Assembly: GCA_038496675.1 (NCBI GenBank)
Contig: CM076651.1
Span: 13,727,553 to 13,791,552 of the forward strand
Direction: 5' to 3'
Origin: Rachycentron canadum
Taxonomy: Eukaryota > Chordata > Actinopteri > Carangiformes > Rachycentridae
DNA length: 64,000 bases
The notes under the pieces were generated by a model. It ran no database searches. It saw only the letters and a program-made list of their open reading frames with translations, and was not told where the DNA came from. Every line of letters begins with the position of its first letter. The stretch's first letter is position 1. Below, piece by piece: positions 12,701 to 25,400 of the stretch. The position numbers and the translations under genes were made by a program.

Positions 12701-15700
12701 AGTCACCAATATAATGTCTAGAATAAAAAAAAAAAACACAACAAAACATGACTAAATGTTTGCAGCTATTGCACACTAACAATTTATATGTCTTTTCATC
12801 AGGAAGTTATGCGAATCAGTGATAAAAGCCAATATGTGACATTGGTTTTATTGTGGGCTAAAATATTATACTGTCACAATTAGTGTGTAGTACATGCTGT
12901 ATAGAACTGGTATGGATTTGGGACAGATCTCTAGTTTAGTAATTTAATATGCAAACATTTGCTAATTTGCTCTAAATATTACTGAGGATATTAGTCATTA
13001 GTTTTGTATAAGGTTGTAACGTGTTAGACAGTTACATTTTTTTTGACCAGTCAGGTTAAGAGATCAAGGTTATAACAATTCATCCTGGTGGGGACATTAA
13101 AAACTACACTATACATATATCACCAGTAGTAGAGACATTTCATGCAAAACCACCATTTCAACCTCTGGATTAAACTGGGTGCAACATTTCATCTCAATTT
13201 ATCTAATCGTTAAGATATTTCAGCCTGGACCACCGTGTCAACCAAAGGCAGACATTGAAGTGCCAAAAATTGTAGTTCTTTGAATGAGCACTTGAGATTG
13301 ACTCCAAAAGCCAGTCAATCCCATGGACTCCAATGTTGAAACAGAATTTTTTAAGGGTTAAAGTTCAGAATAATTGGACAGATAGGTGAATGTATGCTTA
13401 ACTCAAACTAGTATGCACCAAAGTCAGAACTCTATATATGCCCTTCTCTTTTGCCCATTTTTGGGTTAGCCAGGAGTTTGGCTGAGGCAGACACTAGCAA
13501 GATGACAATGGTGGAGATGCCACTCTGGGCTTCATAACTGTTCTTCAGAAACCTATAGGTGATGTCATGGAGGCTAAACTGGACTTTATTTACAATCTGT
13601 GCCATCCTTAGACCCATGGAGCTAGCATGGCTAAAAATGCATATTTCACATAGACTAGCATTTATATTTAAAGTTTTGTGGCTCTGGACTGTAATTTCCT
13701 AATTGAGCTATTTTACCTTATCACCTCCAGCTTTTGGAAGATGTAGAAGACACACTGAGCTGCACGACATTTGAGGAAGACTCCCTCTCCAGAAAACTGA
13801 ACTGTAAGAGGGTCACCATGAACACACTCCTCTGCCAATCAGTTTAAAGCTGACTGATTGAATTCAGTTTGTCTCTATCATGTGTTGTTGTCTGATTGAA
13901 GGTGATAATACGTCATGCTGGGTTAAGCTGAACATGGAGGCTATGAAAAAAGAGTACCAAACAGTCCGTAGCAAGAGAATCGCTCTGGGTAAGACTGACT
14001 GAACAGGCCGCTGCTGGGTTTCTCCCAAAGTGATTACATTTTACAGTCATTACTTGCTGCATATTCATTTGTTGTTGCTTTTTTCTTTTTTCCCCCCACT
14101 ATTTGTTTTTCCCCACAGAAATGCGTAGGAAAGCATCACCATGGCAGCGAAACCTGGGCTATCCATTGGCCATGCTTGTGCTCCTTGCACTGACGGTACA
14201 GGCTTATTTATGCACTTAGACTTGCTTTTTTTTCATTTATTAACACAGATGATTTATTTTTTTATTGATTAATTGCTGTCTATATCGCTTCAGGTGATGT
14301 GTGTATTGATGGTGTGTTTCAATGTGCTGGAGTTGCTCCTTGATGAGACAGCTATGCCCAGAGGAATGGAGGTGAGGATTTTGCCAAAGGGAAATTGTGA
14401 ACATTTCAAGTTGCAACAGCTAGTTATTTATGCAAAGTCATGATTTTTATTTCTGTTTGTTTCAGGACCCTCACCTGGGAATGGCCTCCTTCTCCATGTT
14501 CGGCTCACTGGGCGCTGCAGTTCAAGTTGTCCTTATCCTGTATCCTTTCATCCCATTCACCTATGAGTCTATGCACATAGATATTAACTAGTTACATATA
14601 TAAAAAACATTGCTAATTTCTGGATGTTATTTACTAGCCATATGAGTGTATAAGTGTTGTCCTTAAAATGATGTCAGCTACCTAATGGTATCCTCAGTGG
14701 TAGGTTTCTATAGTTCTCCTCTCTTCACTGGTCTCCTGCCTCGTGCCCAGGACACTAACCTCACACAGGTACATAAAAATTGACCTTAATGTATATCAAA
14801 ACTTGGGGTAACATACACCAGTATACTATTGCTGTACTGTGCTAAAACATTGTAGTAACCTCTCAATTTTTTTATTTATTTTTTTCCCCAGATGATTGCA
14901 AACTGTGTTTCACTGCTTATCCTGAGTTCTGCATTGCCAGTCTTTTCACGCACACTTGGTAAGGACATAGCATAAATGACAAATGCAGTATTCAATGTGT
15001 TCTCTCTATTTTTTACGTTGTGTAGATTTTTTGTATCAGAATTGTACTGTAACTGGAAACTTTGAAAATTGGCACATTTATTCTGAATTGACATTTTACT
15101 TGTAGTTTTAGTAACCCCCACAAGAGGGCATTTGTATACCACAAATACTGAATCTGCAGGTGAGGCTCTGTAGGATGAAGTGGTTCACATGTTGAATATT
15201 TTCTCTGGCCTTCATTGCGTTAGGAATCACCCGCTTCGATCTGCTGGGAGACTTTGGTCGGTATAACTGGCTTGGGAACTTCTACATTGTCTTCCTGTAC
15301 AACATGCTGTTTGCTGGTCTCACCTCTGCCTCCTTGATCAAGACAGTCACCTGGGCAGTTCAGAGAGAGCTCATTCGTGCCTTTGGTCAGTCTACTTTGA
15401 TTTTGAGCTCATAAAGATGAAAAGTATTCTGTCAGTGAAATTATGTTGTACTGAAATTTGTTAGACTGGGATAGCTGTGTCATAGGTTTTCCCACCTTTG
15501 GCTGCGTTCCCCAATGGGTTGGTCTCTCTTCCTCAGATAGAAAGAATACAATTCTTTCAGGAAAGTGTAAAGGGACAAGAGGAGAGTCAGGTCCCTGTGG
15601 GGACCTTCAGGCACACCACCCCAGACCCCTCACGACACACGCCCTCTAACCCTCCATCCAACACAAACAAGCATTCAGAGCATGGACACGCCAAATGCGC

Positions 15701-16002
15701 ACACATATACACACAATCCCCTTCCTCACAGTAAAGATAGCATCTCTACACTGTGGCAACTCTGTTGTACTTTCCTATTGCCTCCCAACTTACTTTTGTT
15801 CTGTGATTAATAGACTTTCATTTAACCTAAATCACTATTTTTCTTCACTTTGCAAGTTTTGTACTCCACCTTGTCATTGTGTGTGACGTTATGGTCCTTT
15901 TTTTCTGTTTTTGCAGGTCTCCACAGGCTGCCTTTAACCGTGTCACGCTCCACTGTCCCCTTCAGGCTTCTCTTGGCCAGTGGACTTTCTAAAATCCAGT
16001 GA
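3797..16002 (+). CDS. lmbr1l: LMBR1-like (lipocalin-1-interacting membrane receptor family), 17 coding exons
   Basis: The coding exons are 3797-3859, 8943-9027, 10925-10958, 11308-11447, 11981-12084, 12264-12387, 12472-12540, 12633-12697, 13731-13803, 13902-13988, 14119-14195, 14294-14371, 14466-14539, 14678-14768, 14892-14958, 15224-15385 and 15917-16002. They sum to 1479 nt, giving 492 aa (human about 489). Recognisable blocks in order are SVREQLFHNRVRETI, SNEVLLTFPQSYYMQWLNG, FTESEGFAG, WQRNLGYPLAM, SALPVFSRTLG and RFDLLGDFGRYNWLGNFY, with about nine hydrophobic segments. Mammalian LMBR1L is described as a plasma-membrane/ER protein that restrains Wnt/beta-catenin signalling in lymphocytes. 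The start was chosen because the downstream residues match the family N terminus. An in-frame open stretch continues upstream but looks non-coding. Confidence 0.95.
3860..8942 (+). other. lmbr1l: lmbr1l intron 1
   Basis: A 5.1 kb first intron, AT-rich, bounded by GTAAGT and a TTATTTAG acceptor. I saw only short spurious frames and homopolymer runs here, with no RNA gene or recognisable transposon. First introns of this size often carry regulatory DNA, but nothing specific can be shown. Confidence 0.8.
9028..10924 (+). other. lmbr1l: lmbr1l intron 2
   Basis: A 1.9 kb AT-rich intron with T-rich low-complexity stretches around 10010-10075. No coding or RNA feature was recognised. Confidence 0.8.
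12145..12237 (+). repeat. three tandem copies of a 31-bp unit
   Basis: Three adjacent 31-base copies begin ATTATAAAATGA and differ by a few single-base changes. They fill about half of the 179-bp intron 5 of lmbr1l and end just upstream of the acceptor of exon 6. Copies 1 and 3 contain TGACGTG, a CRE/ATF-like core; copy 2 has TGATGTG. Confidence 0.95.
13040..13640 (+). repeat. dispersed teleost-type repeat in lmbr1l intron 8
   Basis: The strings 'gagattgactccaaaagcc', 'gtcaatcccatggactcca' and 'cagaaacctataggtgatg' resemble a non-coding interspersed repeat that I recall from many percomorph genomes (versions with GTCAATCCCCATAGACC and GAAACCAATGGGTGACGTC). Class (SINE, MITE or other) and exact limits cannot be set from this copy. 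Confidence 0.5.
15386..15916 (+). other. lmbr1l: lmbr1l intron 16
   Basis: A 531-nt last intron between GTCAGT and TTTTTGCAG. Short open frames occur in it, but none resembles a known protein and none is conserved in the LMBR1 family. Confidence 0.8.
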
Positions 16003-17645
16003 AATCTCCTCACCACTGCCTCTCCTAACCTCTAGAATGAGATTAAATGCACTTGGGTTCAGTTCCTTCCTGCCAGTTGGTACATAGCTCAGGTCGCCCA
16101 GTGTGAAGAGACTGGAGAAGGTACCAAGTCTGTCTGCGTCTGTCCAGTGAAGTAAATGTCCAAATTTGTGCAGTAACTTGAATGCAAGGACAAGTATCGG
16201 TACAAGCATTCAGCTCAGTCGTGGATATGCCTGGAACAAGTGGAAAAAGGATTACAGGCAGTCCTGCTATAGTGGACATTGACAGAGCAGTCTAACTGCA
16301 AACCTGATGCCTTACGAAAGGAGGATTCAATGGATAGCCGTTACTCTGTTGACACGTGAAAATCAGCAGAGTTGTTTTGAAATATTACATTGTCGCTGTG
16401 ACATAATTTCCTCTTCCTGCTTCAGGTCGATTGAGTGCTCTGTCTTTCTTTGACTTCCTCATGCTTTCCTCTTCTAGGTTGTACCACTATTTTAAGATTG
16501 AGAATCTTGCTTCCATGTGTTCGGTGGCCCAGTCTGCACCAGTGTTATGTTAGTAAATCAGAGGAAGTTGTTATTAGGCACAAATAGGACACAGAGTACC
16601 TTGTCTATTGGTTGATCCACAGGTTACGCAGGGAATATAGGAGAGTGAGGTAATAGTCTCAGTGTCAGAGCTCTTTTACAAAGCCAGTTTACAAGTAGAA
16701 TTAAGGGCATTTTCTGTGGGTTTTTATTTTTGAATATGACAGTAAGCTTACTGAGTCTGAGGACTAATCTAACTCTAAAAAGAAAGCTTTACTTTGTCTT
16801 ATGCAAGACCTTTGAATGCCATTTGACACTCACTAGAAATAACTTCTGCCTTAGACCAATCAAACTGTGAATTAAGAATTTGTGGGGAAGTGCAATATTT
16901 TCTACTTCAAAAGCACACTTTTTAACTTTACCAAAACATATTTCAAAATTTTCTGGATTCTTCTTAATTTCTGTGAAATATTTTTTCATCTCATTTGTTG
17001 GACAACGGGTGAAAGCTTGGAATAGTCTCGGGATATGTTAAAATAACTAAAATGATCCTTTCGGCTGTCAGTTTTTGTAATTCGATGACCTTAATTCTCT
17101 TATGTTTATCAGCTGTATCCCCTCATCCTAAATGTGTTGGTGATCCTGTGTCACCACTTGACATTGCTGCTGTATCAGCAGGTTAATAGCTGTTTGTTTG
17201 ACCAGCAGGGGACAGTATCTCTCAAACCCAACGTCGACCTGAGTGTTATGTGATGTTCCCCCTCTCTCTCTCTTTCTGGTTAGTTGTTAAATGTATTATA
17301 TATGGAGCACTCTGAGGTTTACTCATTTCACTTTTTTCTGGGAATTTTCTTTTGGTTTTTGGGAATACAAATTTGATAATGTGCAGTTTTTATTGTATTA
17401 TTTATGGGTATGTTTGAATCTATACATCACATGTTGAGTCATTAGTCTTAGGAATTTTAACAGGTGTTAAATGTTGAATGTGATACAGTTGAGACAAGAA
17501 ATCTTTAGAGTTGTTCTCAAAGATGAAAAAATGTTTACCATTTACTTTTGAAATGCTCTGATGTTTCAGCTTTTCTTAAAACTGAATTTTTAACCAACAT
17601 TGTTTTATGAGCAGACGGCAATAAAAATGTCTTTGTATTTTTAAC
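16003..17645 (+). other. lmbr1l: lmbr1l 3' UTR (inferred)
   Basis: About 1.6 kb of non-coding sequence follows the lmbr1l stop and reaches a canonical AATAAA at 17620-17625. The end of the transcript is inferred from that signal. Confidence 0.55.
17620..17625 (+). other. lmbr1l: polyadenylation signal for lmbr1l
   Basis: A canonical AATAAA followed by a T/GT-rich stretch about 20 nt later (tctttgtatttttaacttc). Confidence 0.55.
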
Positions 17646-20600
17646 TTCTTTGTGTCCTTTTAGACACAGACCAAAGGAACTTCTACTGTAAATGGTTTCT
17701 TTGATGCTGTTACATTTTATGAAATGTAACTACAGCATGAATGATCTGATGCGGCCTGTGGTGGGTGTGGGTGTGTTTGTGTGTGTCTGTCTAGTGAGGA
17801 CGTCTGTCCACTACATCCCTCCACCCTTTTGTTGCACTTCTTTTAATCATCAGCAGAAGAAAGCCTGTCTGTCAGTACTGTCCAGCCGCGACGCCACTAC
17901 AGCCATAGCCCACGCTTTCCCTATTCTGATGCAACTGGCCGATAAAAACCATGCAAATCAAGAATCAAGAGACATTCACTCCTTCACCTCACCACCACCC
18001 AACCACCCACCCCCTTTCTTCCACCCCTTTTCCTTGCCTATTGTCCATTTCCTCATCTCATTTTTCTGAAGTCAGTTCAAGAAAACCCCAGCTCTGATTA
18101 ATTTCTCCCTCTTGATTTTTGTTTGCATTTCTTGTTTTGTTTTGTTGGATGTTTTAATTGAGCTTATTTGGTTTAGGTTTTGTTTTGCACTTTGTTTCCT
18201 TTGCTAAAAGGAAATGAACTCAAATGTCGCCGAAACATCACTTGCACATCTGGAGGCTGGTTACTTTCTGAGGAAGTGACACATAAGCCACATATAAGGT
18301 GTGTGAGAGTATATCTTGAAAGAAAAGAGTTTGTTCAGTGTAATGTAAGTTTGAACAAACCCAGACTGATGCTGTCAGTTGTTGAGTTAAAAGGTGGTGA
18401 TTCTCAGAACAAAAACAATTCAAGAACAAAAACAATTCAAGAAATGCAATTTCACAATTTTCCTTGGGATATGACTTGGAACCCTAACCCTAACCAGTAC
18501 TTTGTTTGAGTGAGTGATGCTAAGTGAATATAAAACTTTCCTTTAGTGAAATATAAAGACTAAATCTGTGCCAATGCACAGTCCTATCGCCCACTCCCTG
18601 AACATTCTCCTTGACTTTAAAGAAACAATGCCACAACTGTGCTACTGAAAATCCTTCTGGGTGCCACACTGTGTTGCACTTTGGGGAAATAGTGGACAGT
18701 TAGTGCCAATGGTGAGTTAAACCTTTTGGCCCATTAGAGCATCTCCAGAAAAGTGGATTTGATCTTTTTTTTTTTTTTTTTTTTTTTTCTGTGAAAGTAC
18801 ATTATACGCACGAACACCACGAAGCAGACTGACCTTAGATATAGTTTGAGAAACATTGCTATAGCACCTCTCCCTGCAGCAAAATATTGAGGGTTGATAG
18901 TGCAATCAAAGTGTCCCAGCAGTCCCTTTGGGTAACACACTCTATTGGACTGGTTGTCAGGCGTATCGGGGGCAAGGCAGGAGACGGGCAGCTTGTAATG
19001 GGATGAGATATGCTATCTTTATTGTCAAAAGATAAGAATGAAGGGGGGAAAAAGACAGATTAGCTTTCCTGACAGTCGGCTGTTTGAAGTTCATGCCAAA
19101 GTGCATTAGGGGCTGTTATTCTCTCGTTTGTATGCTTGCAAATACAGAGCCACTCACAGGAAAGGCGAGACTTGCTCACTAATCAACTGATAATGGGTCA
19201 TACTGTTGGTTTGCCATAGCAGCCCGCCATCCTGCCTGCACACTCACGGCACACTTGCTTCACACAGTTGACTGGCACAGGCCTTTGCTTCACTGGGTCT
19301 GGGTGACTGTGTGATGTGATGTGGAGTCTTTCAGTGAGAACCTGTAATGTCACATTTTAATTTTAGGGCTCAATAAACATACAGTATGTGATCTTTACAA
19401 TGTAAATTATATTTTTTCACAAAACAAGGTATAGCATCGTATGCGACCTTTGACCTGCTTGTCTGGGGCCAGGAAGTTCCACCCTTCTCAGTCTATTGTC
19501 CACTTCAGTGCAGCATCGCCTCAACTTCAGCTGACTGGTGCTCTTTGACAAAAGCCACATGAAAGCTGGACAAAGCAACTTAAACCTGGACTCACCATGT
19601 TTACACTCTAATGTGGCACACCTGTAATCAAAGCGACACATGCAGTTTTAAGTGCATCATTTAAGGTGAAGCACAACGTTTAACTTGCAACACAGAGTTA
19701 AAATGCATATGCCAAGAATCATCCAGTGTGTGTGCAGCCACATCAGAATTCACCACCCTGCTTCTTCCTGCGCTGATAACGCGATGAGAGACAGTGGAAT
19801 GGGCGGTGCAAGGGTGGGCAAAGAGGACGTTGTGTGTGCGTGTGTGTTTTTGGGAGCAGGAGGGAGGTGGTTAGGTGTCAGTTCCTTGACTTTCCTTTTC
19901 CCCCCTCAACCCTTCTAATGGCCTCCATCTGAGGAAGTGGATCCTGCAGAGTGTCTATTCAGCTCCAAGAGACAAGACAAACACTTGAGATGTTAAAGCC
20001 AGTATTGTTTCAAAATCAAATTTCTATTCAATTATAAATGTATTGTTTAAAAAAAAAAAAGGGGAAGTTGCAGTCCCAATATCACTTCAGGCTACACTGG
20101 TATAGTGTCGTTTTGTGTAGTGTTTGTTTTTTAACCAACGGTTCCACAGAAGGAGTAAAACCTGGCTTTCAAGTGAATACTGTATTTGACTACTAGCTCA
20201 GGTATAGGCACATGTGTCTTTTTGAAAAGAATAAAGCGGGTTAGTTTAACCCAGGCAGGAAAGATCTCATTTTCTGTGCTGTGGCTTTGCAGGAAACCAA
20301 ACCATTCATCCAGCCATGTACTCCCATCCTGAAATAGGGGAGTAAAATGCTAAGAGCCAGAGGGAGGTTGGGGGAGGCAGGGAAAGGCAGGGGGATAGGG
20401 GCACCAAAATAAAAACTAATAATAATGACTTTATTTCCATCTCCAACCTGCAGATGTTTGCTTCCTTCCTTTCCCTTTGATGTCAGATGGAAATCTTGTC
20501 TCTTGTATGGCTTTGAAAAGAAACATTGGTGTGGGTAGATGTAGATATGAAAGTGTTTGTTGCTTTTCATTGATTACGTAATTCCCCGTATATGACATGA

Positions 20601-21750
20601 AGGCTGAAATCTCTCATCTGAATTGCTTGGGCCAGACTTGATCCTTCTTCCATGTTTATCATGAGGACAGGAAGATGCAGCTTTGCCTTGCCACCACTCC
20701 CTACAACATCCTGGGATCTTGTGGAAACTTCCCTAACATGGGATGCCTTTACATGGTCACTGTGGAGCTCAGCAACCTATCCCTCATGCCTATATGTAAA
20801 AACAAGTGCTGTTTAGATTTGGCATGCAATACGAATTTCTGAGGTGCTTTTTAGATAAGAGTTTAGATAAATATTTTTCATTGTGATGTGAAGAGTTTGT
20901 CTCAACAGTGATTTGATTTGGGAGCATGCGATCATAGTAAACCATCAAGATATGCACTGACACAAAACTATAAACCTCCAGATGAACCACTGAGCAGCTT
21001 TGTTATGAGCGGTGAATGCTTCTTTGAAACAAAGTCACTGTAAGGGAACTGGCCATGATGCATTGAGCCCTAAAGTGTTCCAGGAAGCTAAGAGATAGGA
21101 TGGTGACACACTACGACCTTTAATCTGCCATTAATTTCAGCTTCCGTATGTGATTACACGTGTCAGGTCCCTGAGACACAATGATTTCTTTCTTTTCTGG
21201 CATTATCTGACACATTTTATGACTCTCCCAGCTATTGTTCTGAAATGGATAAAAATAATATGTTGATGTGGCTGGCGGGTGTTTCCAGTATAGAGGTCTT
21301 GGGTGCACTTGGTTCAGGAGGTCAGGCTGGCTCCCCAAACACAGGAAGGCAGCACTGTAAGTCACAGTCAGGGGTGTCAAGGCTGGACTCTTGTGCTACC
21401 TCTTAGACCCTCACTCTGTCTATTAATAACACATACACAGTCGTCAACAGTTGACCACTCTGATGGGTGGGATGAGCAAACAGGAGCAAGGGCAAGTTAG
21501 TTCAGAGATATCCAAATGTCCCCAAGAGGTTTTTTTTTTTTTTTTCAACTTTGAATATATTGTGTCAGCTCTAAATGTGGCTCATAAAGTTGATGTTAAA
21601 ATCATAAAAAGTAAATTTAAGGTGAGCTGTTGATTTGGCTTTGAAGGTTTTTATTAAGTCTTAGATTTTTAATGTGGTGTGTGTGTGTGTGTGTGTGTGG
21701 GGGGGGGTGTCATTGTGTTACCATAAGTAGGCTAATCATATGTCCTTTGT
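17646..21750. other. lmbr1l-dhh intergenic region
   Basis: About 4 kb with no supportable gene. It holds a T24 run at 18765-18788, a two-copy 17-bp direct repeat (about 18406-18441, core AACAAAAACAATTCA) and a short telomere-like string (two CCCTAA units) near 18482. It probably includes upstream control DNA of dhh, but I cannot point to a specific element. Confidence 0.6.
21677..21707 (+). repeat. (GT)n microsatellite followed by a G run
   Basis: About 11 GT units followed by nine G residues, upstream of the dhh 5' region. Confidence 0.92.
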
Positions 21751-21759
21751 AAAGTTGAA

Positions 21760-22489
21760 TTGGAGGCGTGTGCTGTCGCAGCGAGAGCGCACAGAGGAAG
21801 GGAGGGCAATCTTGTCCGGACGCTAATAAGACCCAATGGCTGGTGCAAGGTGGCCAGGAGCGCTGAAACGCGACACAAGACGGTGGACGAAAGAGAGAAG
21901 GAAAAAACAGAGTCAACAGAGACGTTTCTGGACAGACAAAGAGGATGAGAGCGCCACAGGAGCGTTCATAGGAACTGCAGGGAGCCGCTGGGCTTCAGGC
22001 GTGCGCCACATTGTGTGTAAACCGTGAAGGGAACTGCGAGAGGAGAAAAGCGGTAAGTGAGCAGAAGAAAAAAAAGAAACAAACAAACACCTGCGCCCAG
22101 ACAAGTACCTTCGAAGGACACATGAAGATGACTTTCAGGTCACAAGAGACTTAGAAGAAGCTGACAGCCTCTTATTTTGAATAACTGGTGCCAAGCCAAT
22201 CAGATCAGTCATTGAACTCTGGCTTTTGCTCAGGTCAATCATCAGAACAGTCAACTTTGAGTCAGATCATGTCTTTTCACTTTTAGGATCCTTTTCTAAT
22301 CAAAGACAGAATACAGCTAAAAGAAATACCAACATTCAGCTCTTTGTAATGAAAATAGTCACACTAGTGCTCCATGATTTGGAATGGACCAAGATTTGAT
22401 CCACATTCACATGTTATCACACACTTGGAACTGGGCTATTGCTGTAGGCATTGTGAGCCACTGACTCCTGGGAGCCCCAACCCTCCCCA
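21760..22489 (+). promoter_or_regulatory. dhh: dhh promoter and 5' UTR region (inferred)
   Basis: From about 21760 the base composition becomes more GC-rich and CpG-containing than its surroundings. A strong donor-like site (GCG/GTAAGTGAG at about 22052) and an acceptor-like site (CACTTTTAG ending at 22286) would allow a small 5' UTR intron. No TATA box is obvious. Transcript evidence would be needed to confirm either site. Confidence 0.4.
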
Positions 22490-25400
22490 ATGAAGCAGTC
22501 CTGGTGGGCCCGCCTGGCACAGCCCAGCCTGCTTGCTGCCTGGACCTGTATATGGCTGGTGCAGGGATGCGGACCAGGCCCTGGGTACGGCATCCGCCCC
22601 AGGCCCAGGAAACTCACAGCCATGCACTACAAGCAGTTTTTCCCCAACTTCTCAGAGAATAACCTTGGGGCCAGCGGGAGAGCAGAGGGCAAGATCACAC
22701 GCAACTCTGAGCGCTTCAATGAACTTGTGTGCAACTACAACCCAGACATTGTCTTCAAAGATGAGGAGAACACCAACGCAGACCGCTTCATGACTAAGGT
22801 GAGACCGGCATGTTGTTGTTATTCAGGTTCAGGTACCTCAGATTTGAAGCATTTTGTTGAATGAGATGAATCACATGATCACTGGATTCCATTAACTCCA
22901 TTGATACATGGTGACTGTTGTATATTCAGTTCAAACAAATGGGCAAACAATAAAATGCAGATTGGCTTAAGGATGCTCTCATGGTTTCACTGTCTCTTCA
23001 TCCTTTTCCAGACAATCTCTCTTCCAGGTGATCAATTAACCACATTTATGCGAAGGCACAGACATCAGTTTTCATGCTGTATTCTGCAAAGGCAGCATGG
23101 CACCTTCAGAACAAAGCCTACAACTTTGTTCATTGTTTGCTGTACTCTTCACAGCCTGCCTTTACCAGGCAGTTAACACACAAACAACACAGTGTGTAAG
23201 TTTTGACCAAACTCCCCCTCCCTTTTCTTGTGATAAGAAGATCAGGATGTAATTCAACACTACCCCTTAAGTGACCGAGTTCTCCTTCAGGAACACTTCC
23301 TTTTAATCTTTAACCAAAGTCTTTGTTATTGGAAATAAAACTATTCCTATGGCAGGTTCTCAGTGTGCCCGCCAGGAGAAATATTCAGGCACTTAAACTT
23401 GAATTCCTTACTGTTTATTCGGGATAAATACATTTAAAGATCATGCCTAGAAAAGACAATTGGTGACCTAGTGGATTTAAGATTTAAGAACAACTTTCGG
23501 ACACAACATTTTGATTGCCACAGGGTTCCTTGACATTCAGATGTTGCTCTGTTTTGGATGCTGCGGCTTTCTGTGATTGTTTAGGATGTGAATCTTCCTC
23601 AAGTGATTTCGTTTTTTTGTGATGGAAATCTCTGGTTGTATATGTGTGCCCTTCTGATGCCCAATGTGAGTGTGTGTATGTGTGCATGTGCCCCTCTTTT
23701 GCCCAGATTTGAAAGACACTCTTTGTGCGTCATTTGGAGACTCAGAGGGGTCGCCTATACAAAATTCCCGCCTGCTGAAGTAATGGCACCGTCGGAAAAG
23801 CGACTATTGTAGTTCTGACAATGAAACGCCTCTCTTCAATGGCATTGCGAGGAAAATGTACCCAGTTTGTTTTCTATCTCTCTCGCTTTCTCACTCTTGG
23901 TGTCACATTCCCAAGTCCATGCCCATACATTCTTCCCCTCTGCCCTCTCTCTTTAGTCCCAACCTCAGCTCTCCGCTACACTGCTTTATTCTCACCCAAC
24001 TTTCTCTCCATCGCTCCTTCTCACACTCTCATCACTTTCTCTCTTGACCCGCCTTTTTAAAATTCAGCTGCAAGATAAGCTTTATTCAATCAATTACAGG
24101 CCACAAGACTTGCCACATTGCAGGTCACAAGTGAATACATGTTCAGGAGATGATGATGAGTGTATCAGTTCGGATGCTGACGTCATCATTTTTCAGCCTG
24201 CTATTTTGTGACAATGCTGACACAGTCTATGATATTACGGCCCACGGGGGTGTTAAGAGTCACTGTGCACATTTCTGATCAAATGTCTCAGGGGTGAAAC
24301 AGAGAAACTCAAGCCTGGAACAATCTGGAAAGGCAGAGAATGGCCTTGATTATTCTGTCACCCTGTCCAAAAGGCCAAGGAATGTGCCAAACTGGCTACA
24401 GTAGCTTTGTTCGTGTAGCCTGATTGTTTGAGCAAGGTTGAGGTGGACTTTAGCAGAGCAGAGGAGGGTTTGTGTGATAATGCCAGAAAACAAACATTCA
24501 TAACCTGGCAGTCAGAGACAGTGCTGAAATTCACTTTTTTGTATTGTTGTACTGAAGTGTGTCTGTATACTGAGGTGCAGAGTAGAGTCACTTACTGTAC
24601 ATTCCTCTTGACTTCGTAGGTGCCATTTCACCTGTTAATAAATGATTACAGGTGTCGGTCACTTCTACCTGAAGTAGCTGAGGCATGCCTTTGACATGAC
24701 ATACTGCAGATATATTTATTAAGTATAATTGTTTCCTTAAAATTAACCTGAGAATCTTTCCTCATTCTCTCCTTATTTTTCAAGTCCTAAACCAAAAGTT
24801 TTCAAAGCTGTAAGAGAAAAATTCACAGTATAATTCATTCAGAACAGTAGTTTTACTCCTGAGAATAAACATGCCTATTTCAAAAATACCTCATATCTTG
24901 TTTCCACTTTTTAACAACTTAAAAAAAAAAAATTAATAACAAAAGAACCAAATGTTCTATTATTAACATTTTTCTTGGTATGTTCAGTATTTAGGTTAAT
25001 TTCTACCTGAATGCTTTGTGCATTTGTCTTTCATAATAAAAAAAAGCCAGAAGAGAGAAGATTAAATTTGTTAAAAGATTTGTTTGACTCTTGGCATAAT
25101 GAATCTTGGTATTTCACCAAACTGGAACCAGTTGTCAGATTCCATCCATGAACACAAATGTAGTTTTCTTTCGAATAATATTTTCCTAGAGCTATGCTGA
25201 ATTTGTTTTGGCCATTTTTTTTATATTCTAAACATAAATGTATAGCAGAAACAGACATTTTTATGATACCTTACATTTTCTTTAAAACTGTAATTAATAT
25301 GTGCGCATGATTTTTTTTTTATTGTTTCAAACTAAAAATCTTCCCACTGTCTCATTCATTATAGCGATGCAAAGACTGTTTGAACAGGTTGGCTATCGCA

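Noticed and set aside
18478..18494. Telomere-like CCCTAA repeats
   Set aside because: Only two full units, which is expected by chance; no interstitial telomere array.
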